Origin: JBDGYW01 sp964580055
GTDB taxonomy: Bacteria > Gemmatimonadota > Gemmatimonadetes > Gemmatimonadales > GWC2-71-9
Assembly (NCBI GenBank): GCA_964580055.1
Contig: CAZOJI010000018.1
Location: 16,283-80,282, forward strand
Direction of reading: 5' to 3'
Length of the DNA stretch: 64,000 nt
Shown: piece by piece, positions 43,540 to 52,786 of the stretch
How positions within the stretch are numbered: position 1 is the stretch's first letter
Layout of the letters: each line of letters starts with the position of its first letter
Translations under genes and position numbers: made by a program
The notes under the pieces: generated by a model
Told to the model about the DNA's origin: nothing
What the model saw: only the letters and a program-made list of their open reading frames with translations
Database searches by the model: none

Positions 43540-44352
43540 CTAATCGTAAGTGTGCTCTTGGGCCGGATAGATCCCGCCTCGCACTTCGGCGGCGTAGCAT
43601 CGCACGGCGCTCCGTACATCCTCCGCCATGTCGGCATATCGCTTCAGAAACTTGGCTTGAAACCGATCGTTGAGCCCCAGCATATCGTGCAGCACCAATA
43701 CTTGCCCGTCGCAGTCAGGTCCCGACCCAATTCCGATTGTGGGAATGCTGATGGCTCGAGTGACAGCGTCGGCGACATCGGAAGGCATGAGTTCCAGGAC
43801 CAGGCTGAACGCGCCTGCGTCCTCCAACGCTCGTGCCGATTCAATGATACGATCTGCGTCTCCCGCCTCCCTCCCCTGTACCCGATGCCCTCCGATGGCG
43901 TGCACAGACTGAGGAGTGAATCCGAGATGACCCATCACCGGTATCCCTATGTCCACCAACGCCTTCACCGCCGGGATTACCGGTCCTCCTCCCTCCAGCT
44001 TCACTGCCTCCGCGCCCGTCTCTTTCAAAACCCTACCGCAGTTGCGCTTGGCATCCTCAACAGACACCTGAAAGCTCAAATACGGCATGTCGACAACGAG
44101 CAGTGCATGTCTAACACCCTTACGGACGATCCTGCCATGGTAGATCATCTGGTCGAGTGTAGCCGACAGAGTCGTCTCCTCACCGCATAACACCGAGTTG
44201 ACCGAATCTCCGACCAAAACCACGTCTACGCCGCCATCATCGACCAGCGCTCCAAAAAGCGCGTCGTAGGCGGTGATCATGACTATCTTATGACCCTCTC
44301 TGCTCATGCGCCCCAGGTCTCTGGTGCGAATACGCCTGCGTTCAGCCATCAT
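43540..44352 (-). CDS. panB: 3-methyl-2-oxobutanoate hydroxymethyltransferase
   Basis: About 270 residues with the complete KPHMT fold: MITAYDALFGALVDDGGVD, VLVGDSVNSVLCGEETTLS, VVDMPYLSFQVSVEDA, VKLEGG, and the late TIGIGSGPDCDGQVLVLHD and HDMLGLNDRFQAKFLKRY. It makes ketopantoate from 2-oxoisovalerate and methylene-THF, so folate genes next door are metabolically related. The ATG at 44352 (or the next codon) lies inside the folK end. Confidence 0.96.
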   Translation of the reverse strand: MMAERRRIRTRDLGRMSREGHKIVMITAYDALFGALVDDGGVDVVLVGDSVNSVLCGEETTLSATLDQMIYHGRIVRKGVRHALLVVDMPYLSFQVSVEDAKRNCGRVLKETGAEAVKLEGGGPVIPAVKALVDIGIPVMGHLGFTPQSVHAIGGHRVQGREAGDADRIIESARALEDAGAFSLVLELMPSDVADAVTRAISIPTIGIGSGPDCDGQVLVLHDMLGLNDRFQAKFLKRYADMAEDVRSAVRCYAAEVRGGIYPAQEHTYD

Positions 44353-44761
44353 ACCGCCCCAACTCCGCCATCTCACGTTGCCAGAAGCCGCGCCTCTGCA
44401 ACTCGGGATGCGGCAAGATCAAGTCCTTTGCTCTCTCCACACGGTCTCCAAAACGGACGATGTCCAAGTCCAGTGTGCGCGCGGCCCACCGCTCGAGTCG
44501 AACGCGGCCCGCTTCGCATTCGATAGCGTGACAGTGAGTGAGGAGCTCCCTTGGCGAGAGTTCTGTGTCGAGCAGCACCATTTGGTTGAGATATGGACCT
44601 TGTTTTCCGGGACCTATCGGTGCCGTCTCCTCGATTTTGCTCTCCGCCAAAAGCCTGGTCCCGGGCAATCGGGACAATCGATCGCGTGCATGTGCGAGAA
44701 ACCAGTGACGGTCACCCAGGTTCGAGCCCAAAGCCACATAGGCTCGCTCGGACCTTTTCAC
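44342..44761 (-). CDS. folK: 2-amino-4-hydroxy-6-hydroxymethyldihydropteridine pyrophosphokinase
   Basis: A 139-residue HPPK. It has AYVALGSNLGDRHWFLAHA at the N terminus, a PYLNQMVLLDTELSPRELL substrate strand, and WAARTLDLDIVRFGD with the conserved metal-binding D-x-D, followed by LPHPELQRRGFW. It pyrophosphorylates the pterin in folate synthesis. The GTG start overlaps the folB stop as GTGA, and its end overlaps panB. Confidence 0.95.
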   Translation of the reverse strand: MKRSERAYVALGSNLGDRHWFLAHARDRLSRLPGTRLLAESKIEETAPIGPGKQGPYLNQMVLLDTELSPRELLTHCHAIECEAGRVRLERWAARTLDLDIVRFGDRVERAKDLILPHPELQRRGFWQREMAELGRYDG

Positions 44762-45129
44762 CGTTCCCGTTGCCTGTCAATCACTACCTCGACGTGATCG
44801 ACCGGCCCATCAAGCGGCGCATGCGGCTTTCGCGCCGCCACTCTCGCCCTCTCGACCCCATCCACAGCCAACGCCCTCGCGGCCACCTTCTCACAGAGGG
44901 CCTCGAGAACTCTGTGGTGACTGGAGATCACCGTCTCGTTGACGATGCCGTAGAGGTAACGATAGTCTAGCAGCGCATCAGGTGAATCGTTGGCACCGGC
45001 ACGACGTAGCGAGAGCCAGACGGTGAGGTCAAGCTCCAGCGGTTGGGGAACGTGTTGCTCGTGGGGGAGTAGCCCGACGCACGTATGAAACCGCATCCCC
45101 TTCAGGGATATGTTATCCTGTTCTGACAC
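44758..45129 (-). CDS. folB: Dihydroneopterin aldolase
   Basis: A 123-residue DHNA family protein: ISLKGMRFHTCVGLLPHEQH at the N terminus, DLTVWLSLRRAG, LLDYRYLYGIVNETV, and RVLEALCEKVAAR. It makes hydroxymethyl-dihydropterin for FolK. The start is GTG at 45129. It lies 30 bases downstream of the MCP-like gene on the same strand, so it may share that transcript; folP is not in the window. Confidence 0.92.
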   Translation of the reverse strand: MSEQDNISLKGMRFHTCVGLLPHEQHVPQPLELDLTVWLSLRRAGANDSPDALLDYRYLYGIVNETVISSHHRVLEALCEKVAARALAVDGVERARVAARKPHAPLDGPVDHVEVVIDRQRER

Positions 45130-45159
45130 GTGCGAATGGTACAGCGACTCGCCGCATTC

Positions 45160-47265
45160 TCAAAGGAGGCGTTCCGTTGCATCGGCGGTGAACCTACGCG
45201 TTGCCTCTGTGAGCATCGACGCAATGGCATCCAGCTCACGGGTCGTGACTGTGAGATCGTCGACGCCGGCTTCCACCTCCCTCACGCGATCGAGCATCTC
45301 GTCGGCATCCAGCCGGTTGCGTGACGAGATCTTGGAAATGCCGTCCATGCGATCGCGAAGCGATGAGAAGGACTCCTGCTGGTGCTCCGCCGTTGCCGCG
45401 ATCCTGCTGGCATGACCGGTCGCCTCGAGTGTGGCGGCGACGATCAGTTCGAGAGCCTTGATACCCTCGGTGCTCATATCTTCGACACCGCCCACCGTCG
45501 CCTGACCGCGGCTCATCTGATCAACTACTTGACGCAGCCGCGCCTGCATCTCCTCAACGAGTTGTCCCGCCTCGATAGCGGCGCTTCCGCTCTGCTCCGC
45601 CAACGATCTGACCTCTTTTGCGACCTCGGCGAATCCGCGCCCATGTTCACCCGCACGAGCGGCCTCGATCGCTGCGTTCAGGGCGAGCAGGTTCGTCATG
45701 TCGGCTTGCTCACGGATCGAAGCCAGGAACCTCACGATGCGGCGGCTCGCAGCATCGAACTCATCTACCTTTGCTGAACTCTCTCCCACGAAAGCCTTCA
45801 GAGAAACCAGCCGTTCGATTGCACCGGCAATCGTCTGACGATGGCGCCTGGCAGCGTCGCTGGCTCTGCCACTTGCCGAGGCCGCCTCTGCGCTGTCTCC
45901 CACGACCTCGCGTGAAGCCTCGCTGAGCTCGAGGGTGGCCGAAAGCCCTTCTGCGACCTCAGCGTCCTGTCGCGTGAGGGCTTCAACGATCGCCCTGGTG
46001 GACTCCGCCATCGCCGCGGCCGCCTCTCTAACCGCCAGCGCCGCCTTGCTCAGGCTATCCACCTGGACACCGATCCGTTTCACGGTATCGACCAACGGCT
46101 GGCGCAGCTGAGCGATGTGGATGGCGGTGGCGACTCGATAGGCGCATGCCTTCACGAGCGCAATCTGATGCCTGCCGTACTCTCGCCGCTTGTGATGATC
46201 CAGTTCCAGCGTTCCCAGGAGCCGCTCCCCGAACTGGAGCGGCTGGATTACGAGACTCTGGACGTTTGGGGGAAGCCGCAGTGCGCGGATGTCGCGATCA
46301 CCATCTGTAATCACGACGGCGGTGTTGGACGCCGCCGCCTCTTCACGCAGTTCTTCCAACGCGGCCGGAATGTCTCCCTCGGCATTCACCGCCTCCGTAC
46401 CCCTGTATAGGAGCTCGAACGAGTCACCGGTTCGTCCGTAAACACGAAAATCTGTCCAATCGAGAATCCGGTGCGCGAGATGCTCGAGGCTCACCAGGGA
46501 TGGTTTGAGACCGATGTTGCTGGATATCACCGACTCCATCGCATGGATCTTGGTGAGTTGTTCCGCATGAATCGCCTCTTCAATGATCCTCTTCACCACA
46601 TAGCCACCGAACAGCAGCAACATGCCGATGAACGGCCAGGTCAAAGGCGGCAGTCGATCTATTGCGAGCACTATTGCAGTCGCGACGGCGAAGATGATGC
46701 TGTAGGTCAACACCTCGTATCGAAGAATGAATTGTCGTTCTTCGAACCCCAGCTTCTCACGAATTGCAAGCGTGAAATAGAAGAGCGAACGGGTGAACAG
46801 GTAATAGGAGAGCGCAAACACCACGAGAGCAGGTATAGCATCGACCGAAACCACTGCCGGCGGATCGGTAGCGGCTGAAACGACCGCATAGACTCCGTAA
46901 GCGGCCATCAGTCCTACGACCTCCCTGGACGAGTTGACGAAAGCCGCGTAGGCTGTCTTGCGCAGCACCACGAGATCGCCGAAGAAAGTCCCAACCGCGA
47001 TGCCGATCACGGTGGCCGCTGGACCAATCATCACCGCTCCAACGAGGGCCACAACCGGGGTCAGAGCCACATACGAGTACTTGCCCAAGGCGATCTGCGC
47101 CGGCCTCACCAACGCTCCGGCAACAAGAACCACCACCAAATACTCCACATCAGCAATCCAGCTGCGATCAAGGAGTGATACTCCCAAGAGCAGCAGGACC
47201 GCGACCCCTCGAAGAGAAACGATGTAGGCTCGGACGAGCCGCGCGGATTCTACCGTGTCAAACAC
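45160..47265 (-). CDS. Methyl-accepting chemotaxis-like receptor with multi-TM and GAF sensor regions
   Basis: About 701 residues: an N-terminal domain of roughly seven transmembrane helices (to about residue 235), a GAF domain (about 250-405, with RILDWTDFRVYGRTGDSFEL and SLVIQPLQFGERLLGTLELD), and an MCP signalling coiled coil whose hairpin tip is EQADMTNLLALNAAIEAARA followed by GRGFAEVAKEVRSLAEQSG. There is no periplasmic ligand domain or HAMP. No che genes are adjacent. The open frame runs to 47361, inside the HD-GYP gene; GTG at 47265 is chosen as the first start after the HD-GYP stop, but it lacks a clear Shine-Dalgarno, so the start is uncertain. Confidence 0.87.
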   Translation of the reverse strand: MFDTVESARLVRAYIVSLRGVAVLLLLGVSLLDRSWIADVEYLVVVLVAGALVRPAQIALGKYSYVALTPVVALVGAVMIGPAATVIGIAVGTFFGDLVVLRKTAYAAFVNSSREVVGLMAAYGVYAVVSAATDPPAVVSVDAIPALVVFALSYYLFTRSLFYFTLAIREKLGFEERQFILRYEVLTYSIIFAVATAIVLAIDRLPPLTWPFIGMLLLFGGYVVKRIIEEAIHAEQLTKIHAMESVISSNIGLKPSLVSLEHLAHRILDWTDFRVYGRTGDSFELLYRGTEAVNAEGDIPAALEELREEAAASNTAVVITDGDRDIRALRLPPNVQSLVIQPLQFGERLLGTLELDHHKRREYGRHQIALVKACAYRVATAIHIAQLRQPLVDTVKRIGVQVDSLSKAALAVREAAAAMAESTRAIVEALTRQDAEVAEGLSATLELSEASREVVGDSAEAASASGRASDAARRHRQTIAGAIERLVSLKAFVGESSAKVDEFDAASRRIVRFLASIREQADMTNLLALNAAIEAARAGEHGRGFAEVAKEVRSLAEQSGSAAIEAGQLVEEMQARLRQVVDQMSRGQATVGGVEDMSTEGIKALELIVAATLEATGHASRIAATAEHQQESFSSLRDRMDGISKISSRNRLDADEMLDRVREVEAGVDDLTVTTRELDAIASMLTEATRRFTADATERLL

Positions 47266-47288
47266 TGTGCCCGAGGGCGCCGCGTTGA

Positions 47289-48773
47289 TCAGACGAAGTA
47301 GTCGGACGGATTGATCCCATACTTGGCCGGATTGGTGACCTTGATGATCGATCGGACCCAACTGCCGTCGGCAGTCGTCTCCGCGAGATCAACCACTGGT
47401 CCCTGGTCGAGTATAGCACCGTCAGGCGTTGACAAAATCCTGACCAGAGGACGGTTGGATAGCTCGAGTTTCGGATTCGCGGCATGCACGATGGCGAGCT
47501 CGTAGGTGTCCAGAATCACGCAGGTGCCCACCGGATAGATGCCGAGGAGGTTGATGAACGCCTTGACCAAGGCGGGATCCAAGCCGCGACGTCTGTTCTC
47601 CCACATCTCTCGCAAGACCTGGTCCGGTTGAATGGGATTCTCCTGATACACGCGCCGAGATGTCGCTGCATCAAATCCGTCTGCAATCGCAACGATCTTT
47701 GTGAATAGAGAAGGCGTTCGCTGTCTGACGGACTTGGGATACCCGGTGAGGTCTACCTTCATGTGGTGTTCGTGCGCAACTATGATACCTCGATAAGGGA
47801 TCTCCCCATAACCTCGAAGACCAAACAGTGTCAGCATTCCCATCCAAGGATGCGACTGCATGATCTGCCATTCTTCATCGCTGAGCGCCGACGTCTTATT
47901 CAAGATATCGAGAGGCACTCGGCTCTTCCCAACATCATGCATCAACGCCGCCATCCCGAGGTCGTAGAGCTGCAGTTTGGTGAGGCCTATTCTCTTACCG
48001 ATGGATACGCTGAAGATCGTGACGTTAACAGAGTGAATGAACGTGTACTCGTCGTAATCGCGAATGGTCGTGAGGCCGACCATCGAAGTCTCGTTTTTCA
48101 ACACCTGATCGACTATACCCTGGACCGCCCGTTTCACCTTCCTTATGCTGGCCGTACGTCCCATCCGAACCGAGTTGACGACATCCTTCGTGACCGCAAC
48201 CGATTGCTCGTAGGTCCGTTTTGCTACCTCCTTGGCCTCCTCCGTGTCCGCATATTCATCGCTCTCTACCGGCGGATCCACTGTTATGTGTGTGACTCCA
48301 CCCTCAGCCAATCTTCGCTGCATGTCGGCAAGCTTGTTGGGATCTGCCTCTCGCGAGGCGAAGGTCAGAATCAAGGAGAGGAATACCTGCCATTCACGAC
48401 GTTCAACGGCCTCGTCGACGTTGAAACAACCAATACTACACTGGCCCAGCGTGCTCAAAACGTGACTGAATGACGAATAGTTGTCCAATCCGATGCGCAG
48501 TCGCGTTGCATTGACGAAGAGGAACTCCCCCGCCAGCCGGACCTCCATCTCACCTTCGATGTGCAGCAGCGCCTCGGCATTGGCATGAACATCGTCCAGG
48601 GCGCGTTGCACCTGGACGTTTTCGACGGGGTATAACCTCAAGTTCTTCAATGCTGCGTAGAAAGCCAGCAGGAACTCACGCCCTTTCTGGCGAACCTGAA
48701 CCTCTTCGGTGTCCTGGCCCGTTCCAGCGAAAGAATCGCGCGGTTTCCGGTTCGAACCGTTGTCTTCCGTCAT
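47289..48773 (-). CDS. HD-GYP domain protein (putative cyclic-di-GMP phosphodiesterase)
   Basis: A 494-residue soluble protein. The N-terminal 200 residues are helical without a recognised sensor domain; KGREFLLAFYAALKNLRLYP recalls the opening of the HEAT protein encoded upstream. The C-terminal HD-GYP domain has YTFIHSVNVTIFSVSIGKR, GMAALMHDVGKSRVP (His289-Asp290), AHEHHMKVDLTGYP (GYP intact) and IVAIADGFDAATSRR. It probably cleaves c-di-GMP to pGpG/GMP. It begins one base after the HEAT gene stop and precedes the MCP-like gene. Confidence 0.9.
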   Translation of the reverse strand: MTEDNGSNRKPRDSFAGTGQDTEEVQVRQKGREFLLAFYAALKNLRLYPVENVQVQRALDDVHANAEALLHIEGEMEVRLAGEFLFVNATRLRIGLDNYSSFSHVLSTLGQCSIGCFNVDEAVERREWQVFLSLILTFASREADPNKLADMQRRLAEGGVTHITVDPPVESDEYADTEEAKEVAKRTYEQSVAVTKDVVNSVRMGRTASIRKVKRAVQGIVDQVLKNETSMVGLTTIRDYDEYTFIHSVNVTIFSVSIGKRIGLTKLQLYDLGMAALMHDVGKSRVPLDILNKTSALSDEEWQIMQSHPWMGMLTLFGLRGYGEIPYRGIIVAHEHHMKVDLTGYPKSVRQRTPSLFTKIVAIADGFDAATSRRVYQENPIQPDQVLREMWENRRRGLDPALVKAFINLLGIYPVGTCVILDTYELAIVHAANPKLELSNRPLVRILSTPDGAILDQGPVVDLAETTADGSWVRSIIKVTNPAKYGINPSDYFV

Positions 48774-48774
48774 C

Positions 48775-50526
48775 TCAGGTCATCTCACGCAGCGCGCCGT
48801 TTATGGCATTCCGCACCAGCGGTTCTTTTTCATCCTTCATCGCATCGTTCAGAATCTGCCTGACTTCCTCTCCGCCGATCTTGCCCAGCGCAAGCGCGGC
48901 GCATGCCCTGGTCTCCGGATCCTCTTTGCGCTTTAGTAGCCCCTTGCTCTTGAGCATCGGTCTAAGCGCGGTCAATCCGGGGGGACCGGACAGAGTACCG
49001 TAGGCTTCGAAGAACGCTTTCTTCTCGGTTAGATCGGAGTTCCTGAGCACTTTGCCATTGACTGCTGCTTCGATTTTTGCGAAGGCTCCACGATGCCCTC
49101 TTTCCGAAAGCACCCTCACAGCTGCGATTCGAACATCTCTATCCTGATCGTCGATGGCTTTTTCCAACTGCTTCATCGCCCCAGGAGAGGCGATTGCCGC
49201 CAACGCATTCGCTGCTCCCGCCCGGACCTCGGCGGACTCGTGTGCGAGCAAATCACCCAGAGCCGGCACGAATGTCGGCAGCTTCAGTCCGGAGATCAGC
49301 TTCAGCAACCCAAGGAGCACTTTTTCGTTTTCGGTCTCCAGCGTCTTGGCCACTTGATCGGGATGAGCCTGCACCAACCGCTGTGCTGAGCGCTCCAACA
49401 GATCTTTCACGCGCTCATTGGACAGCTGAGACATCCACTCCAGCACGCTCTCCAGCGCTTCAGCACGCAACTCCCGAAACAAGCTCGCCAGCTCGTTCTC
49501 GGTCGGGTGAACGACGGCTTCGTCGAGCGACTGCATGAGCTGCCCGATCGATTCCCGGCTCGATAACCGGGCGGGCAACTCCTCCAGCTGTCTGCGGTGC
49601 TCGGGAAGGAGCTCTCTAGCACGTTCGGTTATCACCCTCAACTCGCTGAGAATGTAAGCCACCGACCGGAAATCGCCCGCGCCCAACAAATAGGGCAAGA
49701 AGTTCTCGATAATCGATATCAGCTCAGAGCGGACCGCGGCATACGTCTGTAGCTCGAGACGATCGAACACGAGCGCGAGCACGCTTCCCCGCAGATCCTG
49801 GCTATACTCCCGCCCGATCTCCGCTTCTATATAATTGAGTTCGTCATCGTCGAGGAAGTACAACGTGGCATCGAAGTCCTCCATGGAGACTATCGACGGC
49901 GATGCCTCCGGTTGTTGTGCATCCTCCGAGACTTGCTGCCTCAGACTCTCGTCCTGAGGGCCTTCCGGTCCGCCAAATACGGATTCGGACGTCTCGAGTT
50001 GAGGGACGCCCTCTTCGCCCAACTCGATGGTCACGTAGCGGACGAATTGAAAATCCTGTTCCCATAGCAGGGTCAACAGATCGTCGTCTGACTCTCCAGT
50101 CAAGCCGCGGGCTCTGTGAATCACGTCCAAGAGACGAACGATCTCCTCGTCCTCGACGCCAGGCGACAAGGTCAGAAATCGAACTCCGTCCTTGAAGAGC
50201 ACCCAGGGCACCGAATCGTTCCGATCGGGCTGAGAAAGCACGACTTCGTCTTCCCACTTGAATTCCGACTCGGTCACGAGAAGAGTCAGCTCGGCACATT
50301 CTTCCCAGACAGGCTCAAAGGCTGTCCGGATGTTTTGCGCGGCTTTCTGGTAGATAGGGTTGTTCGGTAGGTAGAGTTGCAGTGCCCGCAAACCCTTAAC
50401 CAGCACCTGCATGAGGCTTTCGACAGCCGCAGTATCGATGTCTTGGTCTAGCGCATTGGTATCGGACAAGGGCTGAGCATCCTCACGTTGACCGCGGTTG
50501 GCCTGCACCTGCAAAGCATTCTGCAA
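48775..50526 (-). CDS. HEAT-repeat protein upstream of HD-GYP gene
   Basis: A 583-residue soluble protein. The N-terminal third has a helical region (LMQVLVKGLRALQLYLPNNP) that also resembles the start of the HD-GYP neighbour, followed by an acidic linker (about 165-215). The C-terminal 250 residues contain HEAT/Armadillo-type repeats, e.g. LLAHESAEVRAGAANALAAI and IDDQDRDVRIAAVRVLSERG, and a final DPETRACAALALGKIGGEEV. It is probably a scaffold for the HD-GYP/MCP module. The start TTG at 50526 is weak; no ATG exists in the frame upstream to the stop. Confidence 0.8.
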   Translation of the reverse strand: MQNALQVQANRGQREDAQPLSDTNALDQDIDTAAVESLMQVLVKGLRALQLYLPNNPIYQKAAQNIRTAFEPVWEECAELTLLVTESEFKWEDEVVLSQPDRNDSVPWVLFKDGVRFLTLSPGVEDEEIVRLLDVIHRARGLTGESDDDLLTLLWEQDFQFVRYVTIELGEEGVPQLETSESVFGGPEGPQDESLRQQVSEDAQQPEASPSIVSMEDFDATLYFLDDDELNYIEAEIGREYSQDLRGSVLALVFDRLELQTYAAVRSELISIIENFLPYLLGAGDFRSVAYILSELRVITERARELLPEHRRQLEELPARLSSRESIGQLMQSLDEAVVHPTENELASLFRELRAEALESVLEWMSQLSNERVKDLLERSAQRLVQAHPDQVAKTLETENEKVLLGLLKLISGLKLPTFVPALGDLLAHESAEVRAGAANALAAIASPGAMKQLEKAIDDQDRDVRIAAVRVLSERGHRGAFAKIEAAVNGKVLRNSDLTEKKAFFEAYGTLSGPPGLTALRPMLKSKGLLKRKEDPETRACAALALGKIGGEEVRQILNDAMKDEKEPLVRNAINGALREMT

Positions 50527-50606
50527 CAGGACATGTTCGGGGCCGATACGCAGATAGTCAAGGGCTGGAAACCGGTTTCTTTAACGACCCGAGTGTGATA
50601 TTGCGA

Positions 50607-50647
50607 TTCGGTATGTGTTCGGGTAACTTGCTTCGGACTATTTTCGG
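50607..50647. promoter_or_regulatory. Candidate LexA operators: two direct-repeat TTCGG pairs
   Basis: Upstream of lexA, TTCGG occurs four times, at 50607, 50618, 50632 and 50643. The first and second, and the third and fourth, are exactly 11 bases apart (about one helical turn). Written as TTC cores this is NTTC-N7-NTTC twice, the same geometry as the direct-repeat LexA box GTTC-N7-GTTC of Alphaproteobacteria. Autoregulation of lexA is common, so these are plausible SOS operators. This is inference from spacing only. Confidence 0.4.
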
Positions 50648-50673
50648 TAATCCTGGCCCGGGGGCAAGTAGCA

Positions 50674-51282
50674 ATGACACTGACGCGCCGCCAGAAACAG
50701 ATACTCGCTTATTTGGAAGCATACATAGGTGATAACGGATTCGCACCTTCTTTCGAAGAAATAGCGGCACGGTTCAGGTTCAGATCGCTGGCCACTGTAC
50801 ACGAGCATCTCACCAACTTGGAGCACAAGGGCTACATCAATCGTGCTCACAACGAGAGTAGAGCAATAGAACTCATACCGCTTCCAGGCCAGTCCGGAGC
50901 TACAGACCTGCCGTTGCTGGGTCAGGTCGCGGCCGGTGCCCCCATCGAGGCCGTGCCCAATCCCGAGACCATATCGGTGCCCTCGGAGTTCATTCCGCGG
51001 CGCGGTCACGCCTATGTGCTGCGCGTGCATGGCGATTCGATGATCGACGAACACATAGCCGACGGCGACTATGTGGTCGTGAACGGGCGGCAGAGCGCTG
51101 ACAACGGCGAAATGATCATCGCGCTCGTTGATGGAACCTCGGCAACCGTCAAGAGATTCTACCGAGAGCCGGGTGGTTGGATCAGGCTGCAACCGGCCAA
51201 TCCGGAAATCCGGCCTATTCGGGCACATGAGGACGACGTGTTGATCCAGGGCGTTGTGGTGGGAGTCATTCGAAAGTACTGA
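50674..51282 (+). CDS. lexA: LexA repressor
   Basis: A 202-residue SOS repressor. The N-terminal winged helix (SFEEIAARFRFRSLATVHEH) departs somewhat from the E. coli recognition helix. The self-cleavage site is Ala87-Gly88 in QVAAGAP, with the catalytic dyad Ser122 (GDSM) and Lys160 (SATVKRF). RecA filaments trigger autoproteolysis, derepressing DNA-repair genes. The ATG at 50674 has no strong Shine-Dalgarno (AAGTAG nearby). It is divergent from the HEAT-protein operon and followed by truA. Confidence 0.95.
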   Translation: MTLTRRQKQILAYLEAYIGDNGFAPSFEEIAARFRFRSLATVHEHLTNLEHKGYINRAHNESRAIELIPLPGQSGATDLPLLGQVAAGAPIEAVPNPETISVPSEFIPRRGHAYVLRVHGDSMIDEHIADGDYVVVNGRQSADNGEMIIALVDGTSATVKRFYREPGGWIRLQPANPEIRPIRAHEDDVLIQGVVVGVIRKY

Positions 51283-51344
51283 GCCTCAACTATCCCAATA
51301 CCGCGGGTTGCAGTTACATCCGAGCTTTTCGTACTTTGACTTCG

Positions 51345-52121
51345 ATGAGCTGCGCACCTACTTATGCGGTCCTCCAATACTGTGGTCATGATCTCGCCGG
51401 CTGGCAGCTTCAACCGTCCGTGCGCACTGGGCAGGGCGAATTCGAAGCGGTTCTCGAACGTTTGATGGGAAGCCGTGTCGTGACGCGTGCGGCCGGTAGA
51501 ACGGACTCCGGTGTTCACGCGTTTGCGCAACTGGTGAGTTTCGTGGTGCCGGAGCGGTGGACGCCTGAAGAGCTGTTGCGCGCCTTGAGGGCACTGCTTC
51601 CCAGAGACATGTGGGTAGTGAAGGTGGGCAGGGCCCCGGAAGGCTTCGACGCGCGACGGCATGCGACTTCCCGGCGATACCGATACGTGGTGGGCTGCGA
51701 CGACGGCGCATTCTCGCCCTTCCGGAGGCCTTTCGAGTGGGCCCTGGGCCGTGCGCTGGACGACAACCTGCTGCGTGTTGCGTGCGCTCCTTTGATCGGA
51801 GAACACGATTTCAGAGGCTTTTGTGCTGTGGGCCAAGACAAGCCACACTACAGGTGTAGAGTCACTACTGCAGAATGGCGAAAGCGTGGCAACGGTGAAG
51901 GGTTTATCTTTGAGATCGAAGCCAACCGCTTTCTGCATCACATGGTGCGGTTTCTCGTTGGCACCATGGTAGATGTTGCGCGCGGACGGAGACCCGAGCA
52001 AGACGTGTCACGCCTACTAGCTGAGAAAAACAACAGAAACGCCAGTCCCCCTGCACCGCCTGAGGGACTCTACTTCGTGGGTGCCCGTTATCCCCAAATC
52101 GACGAGGTGATTGATCTATGA
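51345..52121 (+). CDS. truA: tRNA pseudouridine synthase A
   Basis: A 258-residue TruA. The catalytic aspartate is Asp54 in AAGRTDSGVHAFAQ. Other blocks are RRHATSRRYRYVV, IGEHDFRGFCAVGQ, and ANRFLHHMVRFLVGTMVDV. It isomerises U38-U40 in tRNA anticodon arms. ATG 51345 is preferred to the TTG at 51336. Its stop overlaps the transaldolase start (ATGA). It leads the truA-tal-htrA-purB-purC chain. Confidence 0.94.
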   Translation: MSCAPTYAVLQYCGHDLAGWQLQPSVRTGQGEFEAVLERLMGSRVVTRAAGRTDSGVHAFAQLVSFVVPERWTPEELLRALRALLPRDMWVVKVGRAPEGFDARRHATSRRYRYVVGCDDGAFSPFRRPFEWALGRALDDNLLRVACAPLIGEHDFRGFCAVGQDKPHYRCRVTTAEWRKRGNGEGFIFEIEANRFLHHMVRFLVGTMVDVARGRRPEQDVSRLLAEKNNRNASPPAPPEGLYFVGARYPQIDEVIDL

Positions 52122-52786
52122 AGTTCTTCTTGGACACGGCTAATCTCGCTGACATCGAGTGGGCTTCCAATGCGGGCCTGATCGATGGAGTGACGACTAA
52201 TCCCACTCTCTTGGCAAGGGATGCCGGGGATATGGATCCTACCGACCTGCTCCGGCAGATCTGTTCCCTGGTTCCAGGACCGATAAGCGCTGAGGTGATT
52301 GCGTTGGATGCGGACGGCATGTATGAGGAAGGCCGCAGTCTCGCCCGCATCGCCGACAACATCGTCATCAAGATCCCGATGCTGGAGGAGGGTATGCTTG
52401 CGGTGCGCCGCCTGCGTGCCGAGGGAATCGGAGTCAACGTCACGCTGTGTTTCAGCTCCGTGCAGTGCCTCATTGCCGCGAAGGCGGGTGCGACGTTCGT
52501 GTCTCCATTCATAGGCCGATTGGATGACGTCGGGCACGACGGAATGGATGTGATTCGAGAATGCCGTCAGATCTTCGACAATTACGCCATAGAAACTGAG
52601 ATTCTGACCGCCTCTGTTCGACACCCGAGACACGTGGCTGAAGCGGCGCTGGTGGGCGCCGACATTGCTACCATCCCTCCAAGCACTTTGAAAAGACTCC
52701 TGCTCCATCCGCTGACGGATAGGGGCATCGATCAGTTTCTGCATGACTGGAGCAAACTCGCAGGCCCAACGGAGAAAGAGGAGTGA
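52118..52786 (+). CDS. Transaldolase (small, fructose-6-phosphate aldolase-like)
   Basis: A 222-residue TIM barrel of the short transaldolase/FSA class: MKFFLDTANLADIEWASNAG, GVTTNPTLLAR, Schiff-base Lys85 in NIVIKIPM, and VNVTLCFSSVQCLIAAKAGA. It transfers dihydroxyacetone units in the pentose phosphate pathway. Short family members divide into transaldolases and F6P aldolases and cannot be separated here with certainty. Its ends overlap both neighbours (ATGA and GTGA). Confidence 0.92.
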   Translation: MKFFLDTANLADIEWASNAGLIDGVTTNPTLLARDAGDMDPTDLLRQICSLVPGPISAEVIALDADGMYEEGRSLARIADNIVIKIPMLEEGMLAVRRLRAEGIGVNVTLCFSSVQCLIAAKAGATFVSPFIGRLDDVGHDGMDVIRECRQIFDNYAIETEILTASVRHPRHVAEAALVGADIATIPPSTLKRLLLHPLTDRGIDQFLHDWSKLAGPTEKEE

